Positions 9,454 through 18,280 of a DNA stretch of 64,000 nt are shown here, one piece after another. This DNA is from Streptomyces sp. SID8374 (GTDB lineage Bacteria > Actinomycetota > Actinomycetes > Streptomycetales > Streptomycetaceae): contig NZ_WWGH01000001.1 of the NCBI RefSeq assembly GCF_009865135.1, positions 620,001-684,000 of the forward strand. Reading direction: 5' to 3'. Made by a program: the position numbers and the translations under genes. Positions within the stretch are counted from its first letter, which is position 1, and every line of letters begins with the position of its first letter. The notes below the pieces were generated by a model. The model did no database searches. It was given only the letters and a program-made list of their open reading frames with translations, and had not been told where the DNA came from.

Positions 9454-9924
9454 ATGTCTGCGCAGGTTCATGTCCCGTCTCTGTTCGCCCGGGTCGGTAC
9501 GGCTTCCGTACTCACCCTGGCCGTGACGTCCTCGATGCTCGCACCAGGTCTGGTCAACGATGCCGAGGCCGCCACCCATTCGACGAAGGCGCTCAAGATC
9601 GCCGCGTCGAAGAAGGGCGCTCCTTACAAGTACGGGGCCACGGGTCCCAGCCGGTTCGACTGCTCGGGGCTGACTCTCTACTCGTTCAAGAAGGCCGGGA
9701 AGAAACTCCCCCGCACGGCACAGCAGCAGTACAACAAGACCAGCCGTATCGCCGCATCGAAGCGGAAACCCGGCGACCTGGTCTTCTTCCATTCCGGGCG
9801 CAGCGTCTACCACGTGGGCATCTACGCCGGGGGAGGCAAGATCTGGCACTCCCCCAAATCCGGGGACGTGGTCCGCAAGGCGAAAATCTGGTCCAAGAGC
9901 GTCTGGTACGGACGGGTCCGCTGA
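9454..9924 (+). CDS. Secreted NlpC/P60 cell-wall hydrolase
   Basis: A 156-residue protein from ATG 9454 with GAAGGG upstream. The signal peptide (about residues 1-40) ends near AEAATHS. The NlpC/P60 domain fills the remainder, with the catalytic cysteine in FDCSGLT and the histidine in HVGIYAGGGKIWH. It likely cleaves peptidoglycan stem peptides outside the cell during growth or spore germination. The upstream in-frame extension to 9379 lies inside the riboswitch and is not coding. Control by c-di-AMP is inferred from the riboswitch. Confidence 0.93.
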   Translation: MSAQVHVPSLFARVGTASVLTLAVTSSMLAPGLVNDAEAATHSTKALKIAASKKGAPYKYGATGPSRFDCSGLTLYSFKKAGKKLPRTAQQQYNKTSRIAASKRKPGDLVFFHSGRSVYHVGIYAGGGKIWHSPKSGDVVRKAKIWSKSVWYGRVR

Positions 9925-9949
9925 CCCACCGACCGGACGCTCTTCCCTT

Positions 9950-9985
9950 GCGGGCGGTACGGGCACATCTGCCGGCGCCGCCCGC
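9950..9985. terminator. Bidirectional terminator between nlpC/P60 and lysE
   Basis: Arms GCGGGCGG (9950-9957) and CCGCCCGC (9978-9985) with a 20-base loop, in the 78-base spacer between convergent genes. Confidence 0.5.
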
Positions 9986-10002
9986 GAGGGCCCCGGCGCC
10001 CC

Positions 10003-10644
10003 TCAGCGCAGAAGGGGCCCGGTCACCAGCGCCAGGCCCAGACCGGTGAGCGCCACACCGCTGCCGCCCTCGATCGCCCGGGCGGTACGCGGCCGGCGCA
10101 GCCACCGGCCCAGCCGGTCCACGAGCAGGGCCACGGCCGGGAACCAGACGAGGGCCAGAGCCACCACGAGGGCGGCCAGCAGGAGCGTCCTGGGCAGCGG
10201 CGGCTGCCCGTCGGGGACGAACTGCGGCAGCAGGCTGAGGAAGAGGACCGGCGCCTTCGGGTTGAGCGCGTTGGTCAGGAACCCCTGACGCAGCGCGCGC
10301 CCGAACCCCTCGGGCCCCTCCGGCGGTACCCGGTCCGGCGTACGGCCCTTCTCGGAGGCCCGGCGCCGGAGCGCGTACAGCCCGCTGATCCCGAGGTACA
10401 GCACGTACGCGCCGCCGAGCAGCTGGACCGTGCGGAAGAGGACGGGCATCGTCACCAGCACAGCGGCGAGCCCCGCCACGGCGAGCGCGGTGTGCACGAG
10501 CAGCCCCCCGGCGACGCCGAGCGCGCTGGCCAGGCCCGCGGTGCGGGAGGCGAGGGCGTTGCGTACGACGACGGTGAAGTCGGCGCCGGGCAGCGCCACC
10601 ATTCCGGCGGCGACCCCGGTGAAGGCGATCAGTTGTGCGTCCAT
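10003..10644 (-). CDS. LysE/RhtB-family amino-acid exporter
   Basis: A 213-residue inner-membrane protein with about six helices. The N-terminus MDAQLIAFTGVAAGMVALPGAD matches LysE (PGP/PGAD near residues 20-22), and the mid-segment GFLTNALNPKAPVLFLSLLPQF carries the conserved NPK motif. Members export lysine, homoserine or threonine. It is divergent from a LysR regulator, the usual arrangement for substrate-induced export. Substrate not predictable. Confidence 0.9.
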   Translation of the reverse strand: MDAQLIAFTGVAAGMVALPGADFTVVVRNALASRTAGLASALGVAGGLLVHTALAVAGLAAVLVTMPVLFRTVQLLGGAYVLYLGISGLYALRRRASEKGRTPDRVPPEGPEGFGRALRQGFLTNALNPKAPVLFLSLLPQFVPDGQPPLPRTLLLAALVVALALVWFPAVALLVDRLGRWLRRPRTARAIEGGSGVALTGLGLALVTGPLLR

Positions 10645-10647
10645 GGG

Positions 10648-10709
10648 GTCCAGCCTGGACCTGCGGAGCCTTTAGCGTGTACTAGCAATCTTCTGGGGCC
10701 GGCTAAAGG
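10648..10709. promoter_or_regulatory. Divergent lysE/lysR control region with two inverted repeats
   Basis: GTCCAG-C-CTGGAC (10648-10660) lies at the lysE start. CCTTTAGC (10669-10676) with GCTAAAGG (10702-10709) spans the spacer. The right arm contains the AAAGG ribosome site of the LysR gene, so the repeat could act as a LysR operator and also as an RNA hairpin masking that site. Confidence 0.5.
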
Positions 10710-10717
10710 AACGCTTC

Positions 10718-11632
10718 ATGTACGACCCGACGCGGCTCGCCGCACTGGTGGCGGTCGCCGAGACCGGATCGATCACACGGGCCGCCGCCCACCTGGGCTA
10801 CACCGCGCCCGCGCTCTCCCAGCAGCTGGCCAAGCTGGAGCGCGAGGCCGGGGCGACGCTGCTGGTGCGCCACCATCGCGGGGCGCGGCTGACGGCCGCC
10901 GGTGAGCTGCTGGCGGGCCGGGCGAGGCGGGTCCTGGACGAGCTGGACCAGGCGCGGCACGAGCTGGCGCAGCTGGCCGGGCTGTCGGGCGGCAGGCTGC
11001 GGGTGGGGACGTTCACGACGGCCGGGGTCCATCTGCTGCCGCCGGTCCTGAGCGCGTTCCGGCGGGCCCACCCGGAGGTCGATCTGGCCGTCACCGAGTA
11101 CGAGCCGCCGGGCGGGATCGCGGCGGTGACCGAGGGCGAGGTGGACCTGGCGCTGACCCACACCTACGAACCGGCGGTGGCGGACCCGCCGCCCCCGGGC
11201 GTCACCGTGGAGCCCCTGCTGGTCGAGGAGCTGTTGCTGGCGACCGCCGTCGGGCACCGGCTCTCCGAAGGCACCGGACGGCTGCCGGTCGCGGAGCTGG
11301 CGGGCCGGCCGCTGATCAGCTCCGCGCCGGCGCATCCGCCCCGGCGCGGGGTGGAGAGCGCGCTGGCGGCGGCGGGCGCCGCACCGGCGGTGGTCTGCGA
11401 GTCGCCGGGCTACGCACTGGTGTGCGCGCTGGTCAGCGCCGGGCTCGGCGTGGCCGTGGTGCCGGAGATGGTCGCGTCGCTGTCGCCCACGCCGCTGGCC
11501 GTCCGGCGGCTTGAGCCCGCGGACTTCCGCCGGACGATCTCCGTGGTGCACCGCGGCGACCGGGCGACCGCCGCGGCGGCGACGCTCCTCGCACTGCTGC
11601 GGAGCGGGTACGGCCGGGCGGCGGCCCGCTGA
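10718..11632 (+). CDS. LysR-family regulator of the adjacent exporter
   Basis: A 304-residue protein. The winged helix-turn-helix occupies about residues 1-62 (LAALVAVAETGSITRAAAHLGYTAPALSQQLAKLE), followed by a periplasmic-binding-like effector domain from about 90. It is divergent from lysE with 73 bases between starts, so lysE is its likely target and an amino acid its likely effector. The 3' flank is an 18-bp tandem repeat. Confidence 0.92.
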   Translation: MYDPTRLAALVAVAETGSITRAAAHLGYTAPALSQQLAKLEREAGATLLVRHHRGARLTAAGELLAGRARRVLDELDQARHELAQLAGLSGGRLRVGTFTTAGVHLLPPVLSAFRRAHPEVDLAVTEYEPPGGIAAVTEGEVDLALTHTYEPAVADPPPPGVTVEPLLVEELLLATAVGHRLSEGTGRLPVAELAGRPLISSAPAHPPRRGVESALAAAGAAPAVVCESPGYALVCALVSAGLGVAVVPEMVASLSPTPLAVRRLEPADFRRTISVVHRGDRATAAAATLLALLRSGYGRAAAR

Positions 11633-11702
11633 ACCGTGGCGGCCCCCTGCACCACGGCAGCCCTCTGCACCGTGTCAGCCCCTTGAACGGTGGCGGCCTT
11701 CG
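11631..11702. repeat. 18-bp tandem repeat, four units
   Basis: Units begin at 11631, 11649, 11667 and 11685 with consensus GMACCGTGGCGGCCCCYT. A fifth, decayed unit may follow to about 11722. The array starts within the LysR stop codon and fills the spacer to the convergent ATPase gene. Confidence 0.7.
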
Positions 11703-11714
11703 CGAACCCTGTCG

Positions 11715-12146
11715 TCAGCCCTGGACCGCCACCGCCCAGGGCAGCGCGATCCAGACCGTCTTGCCGCCCTCGGCCGTCGGGACGACCGTGAGCCGCCCGC
11801 CGTACTCCTTGGCCAGCGCCCGGATGATCACCATGCCGCGCCCGTTGTCCTGCCGTACGGCGGCGGGCAGCCGCTGAGGCCACCGGGGGTGACTGTCCGT
11901 CACGCCCAGACGCAGTTCCTCGTCGCGTTCCAGGCGCAGATCCACGGTGAAGGTGGGCGACTGGCCGAAGGTGTGCTGGACGGCGTTGGTGGTGAGTTCG
12001 GAGATGATCAACCGGATGGTGTCGGCGAGATCCGTGTCCTCGGAGAGGCCCCATTCGGCCAACGTCCTGGCCACATATCTGCGGGCCGAGGAAACCGAGG
12101 CCGGATCGCTCGGCAGGGTGACGGTTGCTTCCTGATGGTCTGCCAT
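11715..12146 (-). CDS. GHKL ATP-binding protein (RsbW-like anti-sigma type) of a DUF397 triad
   Basis: A 143-residue HATPase_c_2 domain from ATG 12146 (MADHQEATVTLPSDP). The N-box ELTTNAVQHT and the G-box NGRGMVIIRALA are seen. Such stand-alone kinases in Streptomyces act as anti-sigma-like or signalling partners. It is divergent from the XRE-DUF397 pair, a conserved set repeated many times in these genomes. The frame is open to 12404, but the extension is intergenic in character and a ribosome-like AAAGGGACGG lies before 12146. Confidence 0.85.
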   Translation of the reverse strand: MADHQEATVTLPSDPASVSSARRYVARTLAEWGLSEDTDLADTIRLIISELTTNAVQHTFGQSPTFTVDLRLERDEELRLGVTDSHPRWPQRLPAAVRQDNGRGMVIIRALAKEYGGRLTVVPTAEGGKTVWIALPWAVAVQG

Positions 12147-12249
12147 GGCGACGCCGTCCCTTTCGCGCCCCGGCCGACCGGCAGTCGGCCAGGATTGTGC
12201 TTCGCGCCAGACTGCCACTGTTGAAGCTCGCTGTAACGATGTTCGACCA

Positions 12250-12265
12250 AGATATGCATATATCT
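12250..12265. promoter_or_regulatory. AT-rich palindrome in the divergent ATPase/XRE promoter region
   Basis: AGATAT-GCAT-ATATCT, six-base perfect arms, standing out as strongly AT-rich in this GC-rich window. It is midway between the divergent starts at 12146 and 12396 and is a plausible operator for the XRE protein. Confidence 0.5.
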
Positions 12266-12395
12266 GTCGCTCGAAGCGGTGAATTCGGGCCCGCACAACC
12301 GGGGCGGAGGGCACACTGACCCCCTTGCGGGCCCGAACCTTGCGGTGCGTGTCGGACCCGTCCCGTTCCGTTCCGCACAGCGCGAGGAGACCTGG

Positions 12396-13256
12396 ATGCT
12401 GCACGGCCCCGTCGTCCGACGGCGGAAGCTCGGCGAGGAGTTACGGAGTCTGCGGCACGCCTCCGGACTGACCAGCCGGGACACGGCGCGGCTGCTCGGC
12501 TGGCACCAGTCGAAGGTGAGCCGTATCGAGACCGGCGCCAGCGGGGTCAGCCCCCAGGACGTGACGCGCCTCCTCGACGTCTACGCGGTGCGCGACACCC
12601 AGCTGCGCGCCCTGCTCGAAGTGCTCGCCGGGTCGGCGGGCGGCGGCGGCTCGGGGTGGTGGCACGCCTACCGGGGCCTGATCCCGCCCCAGTACCGCGA
12701 CTTCATCAGCCTGGAGTCGCAGGCGAGTACGGTGCGGACCCTGGAGACCTCGGTGGTGCCGGGGCTGCTCCAGACCGCCGGTTACGCGCGGGCGGTGACC
12801 CGGGCCTCGCTGGACGGCTTGCCGCCGGACGACCTCGACTCCCTGGTCGAGGTGCGGCTGACCCGTCAGAGGGTGCTGCGCGCGAAGCCGCCGCTGCGGT
12901 TCACCGCCGTCCTGGACGAGGCGGTGCTGCACCGGGAGGTGGGCGGCCCCGAGGTGATGCGGGATCAGCTGCACCATCTGACCCAGGTGGCTCAACTCCC
13001 GCACGTGGAGCTTCAGTTGCTGCCGTTCTCCGTCGGCGGGTATGTCGGACTCACCTCGCCTTTCGTTATCTTCTCCTTTCCGAACATTTCTGATCTGGAT
13101 GTGGTCGTTCTTGACCACTTGACGAGTAGCCTCTATCTGGAGCGGAAAGAAGACCTCGACGCGTACAGCTCGGCCTTCCGCACCTTGCAGACACACGCAC
13201 TGACCCCGGATCGATCGCTGGAACTCGTCGCCGCGATCCGCCGCGGCCTCCGCTAG
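12396..13256 (+). CDS. XRE-family regulator with DUF5753 domain, carrying a TTA codon
   Basis: A 286-residue protein from ATG 12396, with GAGGAGA upstream. The helix-turn-helix lies at about residues 10-65 (LRHASGLTSRDTARLLGWHQSKVSRIETG) and DUF5753 from about 95 (WWHAYRGLIPPQYRDFISLE, VPGLLQTAGYARAV). Codon 16 (12441-12443) is TTA, so translation should depend on the bldA tRNA that links such genes to development and antibiotic onset. The 3' third is less GC-rich than its neighbours. Its partner DUF397 gene follows after 45 bases. Confidence 0.92.
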   Translation: MLHGPVVRRRKLGEELRSLRHASGLTSRDTARLLGWHQSKVSRIETGASGVSPQDVTRLLDVYAVRDTQLRALLEVLAGSAGGGGSGWWHAYRGLIPPQYRDFISLESQASTVRTLETSVVPGLLQTAGYARAVTRASLDGLPPDDLDSLVEVRLTRQRVLRAKPPLRFTAVLDEAVLHREVGGPEVMRDQLHHLTQVAQLPHVELQLLPFSVGGYVGLTSPFVIFSFPNISDLDVVVLDHLTSSLYLERKEDLDAYSSAFRTLQTHALTPDRSLELVAAIRRGLR

Positions 13257-13301
13257 ACCGGCAACCCGACAGGACGTCCGACTCTGCCCGAGGGGGGCAC
13301 C

Positions 13302-13544
13302 ATGTCCGACCGTCTCGCACCGCACCCGTCGTCACCCACCCCCGAACCACTGCTGTGGCGCCGCAGCAGCCGCTCCACCGGAATGAACAACTGCGTGGAG
13401 ACCGCACGGCTGTACGGCCCCGGGCCCGGCGGCGCGCTCCTCGCCGTACGCGACTCCAAGGACGTGGACCGGCCGCCGCTCCGGTTCTCCGCGACGGCCT
13501 GGACCACCTTCGTGGCCGGGCTGGACCGGCAGCACATCAGCTGA
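13302..13544 (+). CDS. DUF397 protein
   Basis: An 80-residue DUF397 protein: LWRRSSRSTGMNNCVETA, LLAVRDSKDVDRPPLRFSATAWTTFVAGL. Families of this type (with BldB/WhiJ-like XRE partners) modulate development in Streptomyces; the biochemical role is not settled. It completes the ATPase/XRE/DUF397 triad, and its 3' end overlaps the convergent bioF by eight bases. Confidence 0.9.
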   Translation: MSDRLAPHPSSPTPEPLLWRRSSRSTGMNNCVETARLYGPGPGGALLAVRDSKDVDRPPLRFSATAWTTFVAGLDRQHIS

Positions 13545-14709
13545 GCGGAGCCAGGGCCTCCCGGGGAGCGGTCGCGACGATCGTGGCCACCGCGCCGGTG
13601 ATCTGCTCCTCGGTGAGGTCCGCCCGTGCGGTCAGCCGCAGCCGGGAGATGCCGTCCGGCACCGACGGCGGCCGGAAGCACCCGACCGCCACTCCGGCCG
13701 ACCGGCAGTCGGCCGCCCACGTCACCGCCGCGTCGGCGGAGGGTGCCCGGACGGAGACGACCGCCGCGTCGGGCCGGACCGCCGTCAGCCCGGCGGCGGT
13801 GAGCCGCCCGTACAGCGTGGTGGCGACCTCCCGGGCCCTGGCCGCCCGTTCCGGCTCCCGGCGCAGCAGCCGGAGGGCGCCCAGCGCGCCGCCCGCCGCC
13901 GCCGGGGCGAGGCCGGTGTCGAAGATGAACGTACGGGCGGTGTTGACCAGGTGGTCGATGACCCGGGCCGGTCCGAGGACCGCACCGCCCTGGCTGCCCA
14001 GCGACTTGGAGAGCGTGAGCGTGGCGACGGTCCCCGCACCGCCCGCAAGTCCGGCGGCGGCGAGGGCGCCGCGTCCGCCGTCGCCGAGGACGCCGAGGCC
14101 GTGCGCGTCGTCCACTACCAGGGCGGTGTTCGCGGTGCGGCACACCTCGGCCAGCGCGGCGAGCGGGGCCGCGTCCCCGTCGACGGAGAAGACCGAGTCG
14201 GTGACGGCGAGCGCCCGCCCGTCGTGTCCCTGGAACGCCTTGGCCACGGCGTCCGGATCGGCGTGCGGGACGACGGCGGTCTCCGCGCGGGATAGCCGGC
14301 AGCCGTCCACGATGGAGGCGTGGTTCCCGGCGTCAGAGACGATGAGCGAACCGCGCCCGGACAGTGCCGTGAGGGCCGCCAGGTTGGCCGCGTAGCCGGA
14401 GGAGAGGACGAGCGCCGCCTCGAAGCCGCAGAAGTCGGCGAGTTCCCGTTCGAGTTCGGCGTGCAGCTCGGTGGTGCCGGTGACCAGCCGGGACCCCGTC
14501 GCGCCCGCACCCCAGCGGTGGGCGGCGGCAGCGGCGGCGTCGGTGACCTTCGGGTGCCGGGTGAGGCCCAGGTAGTCGTTGCTCGCGAGGTCCAGGAGCC
14601 CGGCTTCCGCGCTCCTCGGGCGCAGGGCCCGGACGAGCCCGGCCTCGGCCCGGCGGCGGGCCTCGTCGTCGATCCAGTCGAACGGGGCGAAGGGCGGGGC
14701 GAAGGACAT
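13537..14709 (-). CDS. bioF: 8-amino-7-oxononanoate synthase
   Basis: A 390-residue PLP enzyme of the alpha-oxoamine synthase family. It condenses pimeloyl-thioester with alanine, the first ring-assembly step of biotin synthesis. Seen are [27 protein letters not shown], the [10 protein letters not shown] aspartate/histidine segment, and the PLP lysine in [11 protein letters not shown]. It is divergent from bioB, so the whole bio pathway from pimeloyl unit to biotin is clustered here. An AAAAGGGA ribosome site precedes the ATG. Confidence 0.95.
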   Translation of the reverse strand: MSFAPPFAPFDWIDDEARRRAEAGLVRALRPRSAEAGLLDLASNDYLGLTRHPKVTDAAAAAAHRWGAGATGSRLVTGTTELHAELERELADFCGFEAALVLSSGYAANLAALTALSGRGSLIVSDAGNHASIVDGCRLSRAETAVVPHADPDAVAKAFQGHDGRALAVTDSVFSVDGDAAPLAALAEVCRTANTALVVDDAHGLGVLGDGGRGALAAAGLAGGAGTVATLTLSKSLGSQGGAVLGPARVIDHLVNTARTFIFDTGLAPAAAGGALGALRLLRREPERAARAREVATTLYGRLTAAGLTAVRPDAAVVSVRAPSADAAVTWAADCRSAGVAVGCFRPPSVPDGISRLRLTARADLTEEQITGAVATIVATAPREALAPLS

Positions 14710-14764
14710 AGGGCGGTCCCTTTTGTAGGCAGCTCACAGACCCTAGCGGGGTGCGCAGCAGGTC

Positions 14765-14788
14765 AGGGTGTGGCAATACACACACCCT
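14765..14788. promoter_or_regulatory. Palindromic operator between bioF and bioB
   Basis: AGGGTGTG (14765-14772), eight-base spacer GCAATACA, then CACACCCT (14781-14788). The eight-base arms are perfect and the site is centred between divergent starts at 14709 and 14854. It is well placed to control both biotin operons. It does not resemble the Corynebacterium BioQ box I remember, so the regulator is unknown. Confidence 0.6.
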
Positions 14789-14853
14789 CGCCCACGTCTC
14801 CTGTCCGGTTCCTCCTTGGCTGGAGACGGTGCCGTAAGCCAGGATCATCTTTC

Positions 14854-16107
14854 ATGGACCTGCTGAACACGCTGGTGGACAAGGGGCTGCGGCGCGAACT
14901 GCCGACCCGCGAAGAAGCGCTCGCCGTGCTGGCGACCTCCGACGACGACCTGCTGGACGTGGTGGCCGCCGCGGGCAAGGTACGCCGCCAGTGGTTCGGG
15001 CGGCGCGTCAAACTCAACTACCTGGTCAACCTGAAGTCGGGGCTCTGCCCCGAGGACTGCTCGTACTGCTCGCAGCGGCTGGGTTCCAAGGCCGGGATCC
15101 TCAAGTACACCTGGCTGAAGCCGGACGAGGCGTCCAAGGCGGCGGCCGCCGGGGTCGCGGGCGGGGCCAAGCGGGTCTGTCTGGTGGCGAGCGGGCGCGG
15201 GCCGACGGACCGGGACGTGGACCGGGTCACCAAGACCATCGAGGCGATCAAGGAGCAGAACGAGGGCGTCGAGGTCTGCGCCTGCCTCGGTCTGCTCTCC
15301 GACGGACAGGCCGACCGGCTGCGTTCGGCGGGCGCCGACGCGTACAACCACAACCTCAACACGTCCGAGGAGACGTACGGGGCGATCACCACCACCCACA
15401 CGTACGCGGACCGGGTGGAGACCGTGCAGCAGGCCCAGGCCGCGGGCCTTTCGGCGTGTTCCGGGCTGATCGCCGGGATGGGCGAGAGCGACAAGGACCT
15501 GGTCGACGTCGTCTTCGCGCTGCGGGACCTGGACCCGGACTCGGTGCCGGTGAACTTCCTCATCCCGTTCGAGGGCACGCCGCTGGCCAAGGAGTGGAAC
15601 CTCACCCCGCAGCGCTGCCTGCGCATCCTCGCCATGGTCCGCTTCGTCTGCCCGGACGTCGAGGTCCGGCTCGCGGGCGGCCGCGAGGTGCATCTGCGGT
15701 CGATGCAGCCGATGGCGCTGCACCTGGTGAACTCGATCTTCCTCGGTGACTACCTGACCAGCGAGGGCCAGGCGGGCCAGGCCGACCTGGACATGATCGC
15801 GGACGCCGGCTTCGAGGTGGAGGGCCAGGGCACGACCACGCTGCCGCGCCACCGGGCCGACGCGCTCGCCGGGGGCGGTTGCGGTTCGCAGGCCACGCCG
15901 GAGGCGGCGGGCTGCGGTTCGCACGGCGGCGGTGGCGGCTGTGGTTCGCACGAGGCATCCGGCGGCGGCTGCGGGCCGTGCGGTGGCCATGGCGAGCCGG
16001 AGACCGTCGCGGGCGCCGGGGAGAGCGTCCCGGCCGGTGCGGCGCGTACGGATCTGGTGGCGGTCCGGCGACGCGGTGCGGGGACGGATCTCGCGCCCAA
16101 TGCCTGA
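14854..16107 (+). CDS. bioB: Biotin synthase with a Cys/His/Gly-rich C-terminal tail
   Basis: A 417-residue radical-SAM enzyme that inserts sulfur into dethiobiotin. ATG 14854 ([12 protein letters not shown]) follows AGGATC. The CxxxCxxC cluster site is CPEDCSYC. The conserved [20 protein letters not shown] and the arginine region [12 protein letters not shown] are present. The core ends near residue 335. The remaining about 80 residues are unusual: CGS/CGSH/CGPCGGH repeats with seven cysteines, resembling a metal or Fe-S handling tail. It overlaps bioA by eight bases. Confidence 0.95.
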   Translation: MDLLNTLVDKGLRRELPTREEALAVLATSDDDLLDVVAAAGKVRRQWFGRRVKLNYLVNLKSGLCPEDCSYCSQRLGSKAGILKYTWLKPDEASKAAAAGVAGGAKRVCLVASGRGPTDRDVDRVTKTIEAIKEQNEGVEVCACLGLLSDGQADRLRSAGADAYNHNLNTSEETYGAITTTHTYADRVETVQQAQAAGLSACSGLIAGMGESDKDLVDVVFALRDLDPDSVPVNFLIPFEGTPLAKEWNLTPQRCLRILAMVRFVCPDVEVRLAGGREVHLRSMQPMALHLVNSIFLGDYLTSEGQAGQADLDMIADAGFEVEGQGTTTLPRHRADALAGGGCGSQATPEAAGCGSHGGGGGCGSHEASGGGCGPCGGHGEPETVAGAGESVPAGAARTDLVAVRRRGAGTDLAPNA

Positions 16108-17443
16108 GCCGTACGACCCCGAACCCGGCGGGCCTGCCGAGCCGAAGCCGTACTCCCCCGACGAACTGCGGGCGCTGGACCGCGCGCACGTCTGGCACCC
16201 CTACGGTCCGATGCCCGGCCGGCAGGAGCCGCTGATCGTGGAGTCGGCCTCCGGTGTACGGCTCCGGCTCGCCGAACCCGTCGAGGGGCAGCGGGAGTTG
16301 GTGGACGGCATGTCGTCCTGGTGGTCGGCGGTGCACGGCTACAACCACCCGGTCCTCAACGAGGCCGCGCGCGGCCAGCTGGACCGGATGAGCCATGTGA
16401 TGTTCGGCGGGCTCACCCATGAGCCCGCCGTCCGGCTGGCCACCCGGCTGGTGGAGATCACCCCCGAGCCGCTCCAGCACGTCTTCCTGGCCGACTCGGG
16501 GTCCGTGTCGGTCGAGGTCGCGGTCAAGATGTGCCTGCAGTTCTGGCGTTCGGCCGGGCGCCCGGAGAAGCGCAGGCTGCTGACCTGGCGCGGCGGCTAC
16601 CACGGCGACACCTGGCAGCCGATGTCGGTGTGCGACCCGGAGGGCGGGATGCACGAGCTGTGGTCGGGGGCGCTGCCCCGGCAGGTCTTCGCCGACGCCC
16701 CGCCGGACGGTTTCGACGCGCAGCCCGACCCGGACTACGTACGCCGTCTGCGGGAGCTGATCGCCCGTCATGCCGACGAGGTGGCGGCCGTGATCGTGGA
16801 GCCCGTGGTGCAGGGAGCGGGTGGGATGCGGTTCCACTCCCCCGCCTATCTGCGGGTGCTGCGCGAGGCGTGCGACGCGTCGGACGTCCTGCTGGTGTTC
16901 GACGAGATCGCGACCGGTTTCGGGCGGACGGGGAAGCTTTTCGCCGCCGGGCACGCCGGCCTCTCGCCGGACGTGATGTGTGTCGGCAAGGCGCTGACCG
17001 GCGGTTATCTCACGATGGCGGCGACGCTGTGCACCTCGCGGGTGGCAGAGGGGATCTCGCGCGGCGAGGTGCCGGTGCTGGCGCACGGCCCGACGTTCAT
17101 GGGCAACCCGCTGGCCGCCTCGATCGCCTCGGCCTCGGTGGACCTGCTTCTCGGGCAGGACTGGGAGGGCGAGGTGGCGCGGATCGGCGCGGGACTGCGC
17201 TCCGGTCTGGCGTCCGCGTCGGATCTGCCCGGAGTCGTGGACGTACGCGTCCTGGGGGCGATCGGCGTCGTCCAACTCGACCACGAGGTGGACATGGCGG
17301 CGGCGACCCGGGCGGCCGTGCGCGAGGGCGTGTGGCTGCGGCCGTTCCGCGATCTGGTGTACACGATGCCGCCGTACGTCACCGGGGACGACGACGTACA
17401 ACGGATCTGCCGGGCCGTGTGTGCCGCGGCTCGGGAGGGCTGA
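16100..17443 (+). CDS. bioA: Adenosylmethionine-8-amino-7-oxononanoate aminotransferase
   Basis: A 447-residue class III aminotransferase converting KAPA to DAPA with SAM as amino donor. ATG 16100 ([10 protein letters not shown]) lies inside the bioB stop region. Diagnostic BioA segments are [63 protein letters not shown], and the PLP lysine in [11 protein letters not shown]. The next gene, bioD, starts one base after the stop. Confidence 0.96.
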   Translation: MPEPYDPEPGGPAEPKPYSPDELRALDRAHVWHPYGPMPGRQEPLIVESASGVRLRLAEPVEGQRELVDGMSSWWSAVHGYNHPVLNEAARGQLDRMSHVMFGGLTHEPAVRLATRLVEITPEPLQHVFLADSGSVSVEVAVKMCLQFWRSAGRPEKRRLLTWRGGYHGDTWQPMSVCDPEGGMHELWSGALPRQVFADAPPDGFDAQPDPDYVRRLRELIARHADEVAAVIVEPVVQGAGGMRFHSPAYLRVLREACDASDVLLVFDEIATGFGRTGKLFAAGHAGLSPDVMCVGKALTGGYLTMAATLCTSRVAEGISRGEVPVLAHGPTFMGNPLAASIASASVDLLLGQDWEGEVARIGAGLRSGLASASDLPGVVDVRVLGAIGVVQLDHEVDMAAATRAAVREGVWLRPFRDLVYTMPPYVTGDDDVQRICRAVCAAAREG

Positions 17444-17444
17444 C

Positions 17445-18140
17445 ATGACGATTCTCGTGGTGACCGGTACGGGCACGGAGATCGGCAAGACGGTGGTGAC
17501 CGCCGCCGTGGCGGCCGCTGCGCGGGGGCGCCGGGTCGCGGTGCTCAAGCCCGCGCAGACCGGGCTCGCGCCCGGGGAGCCGGGCGACGCGGCCGAGGTG
17601 GCCCGGCTGGCGGGCGACCATGTGACCTCGGTCGAACTGGCCCGGTTCCCCGAGCCGTTGGCCCCGGCCACGGCGGCCCGGCGGGCGGGGCTCGCCCCGG
17701 TGCGGCCGCACGAGGTGGCCGAGGCCGCCGAGAAGCTGGCCACCGACCACGATCTGGTTCTGGTCGAGGGGGCGGGCGGGCTGCTCGTCCGGTTCGACGA
17801 CGAGGGCGCCACCCTCGCGGACGCGGCGCGGCTGCTGTCCGCCCCGGTGCTGGTGGTGGCGCCCGCGGGCCTGGGCACGCTCAACTCCACCGCCTTGACC
17901 GCCGAGGCGCTGCGGGCCCGTGGGCTGGAGTGCCTGGGCGTGGTGGTGGGCAGCATGCCGGACCGCCCGGACCTGGCCTCCCGGTGCAACATCGAGGACC
18001 TGCCGGTGGCGGCGGGCGCCCCGCTGCTGGGGGCCGTACCGGCCGGGGCGGGGGCCTTGTCGGGCGCCGACTTCGCGGCGGGGGCGGCCGGTTGGCTGGC
18101 GCCGGAGCTCGGGGGGACGTGGACCGTACCGTCGCTGTGA
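17445..18140 (+). CDS. bioD: Dethiobiotin synthetase
   Basis: A 231-residue P-loop ATPase that closes the ureido ring of dethiobiotin from DAPA and CO2. The Walker A-like [12 protein letters not shown] is at about residues 7-18, followed by KPAQTG and [13 protein letters not shown] 17445 is one base after the bioA stop. It is the last gene of bioB-A-D. The strong inverted repeat at 18194-18236 probably ends the transcript. Confidence 0.95.
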   Translation: MTILVVTGTGTEIGKTVVTAAVAAAARGRRVAVLKPAQTGLAPGEPGDAAEVARLAGDHVTSVELARFPEPLAPATAARRAGLAPVRPHEVAEAAEKLATDHDLVLVEGAGGLLVRFDDEGATLADAARLLSAPVLVVAPAGLGTLNSTALTAEALRARGLECLGVVVGSMPDRPDLASRCNIEDLPVAAGAPLLGAVPAGAGALSGADFAAGAAGWLAPELGGTWTVPSL

Positions 18141-18193
18141 CGTGGGGGCCGGCGTGTGACGTACGGGCGGCACGGGTCGCGTAGGGCCCGCCC

Positions 18194-18236
18194 CTCCCCC
18201 GTACGGACATGCCTGTACCGGGTCCGTACGGGGGAG
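18194..18236. terminator. 15-bp perfect inverted repeat between bioD and a methyltransferase
   Basis: CTCCCCCGTACGGAC (18194-18208) and GTCCGTACGGGGGAG (18222-18236) around a 13-base loop. It lies 53 bases after the bioD stop and 44 before the next start. A terminator is the simplest reading; an operator for the downstream gene is possible. Confidence 0.6.
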
Positions 18237-18280
18237 AATCGTTGAGGAGCCGTACGTCCTCTCCCTCCCGGAGGTCCGTC

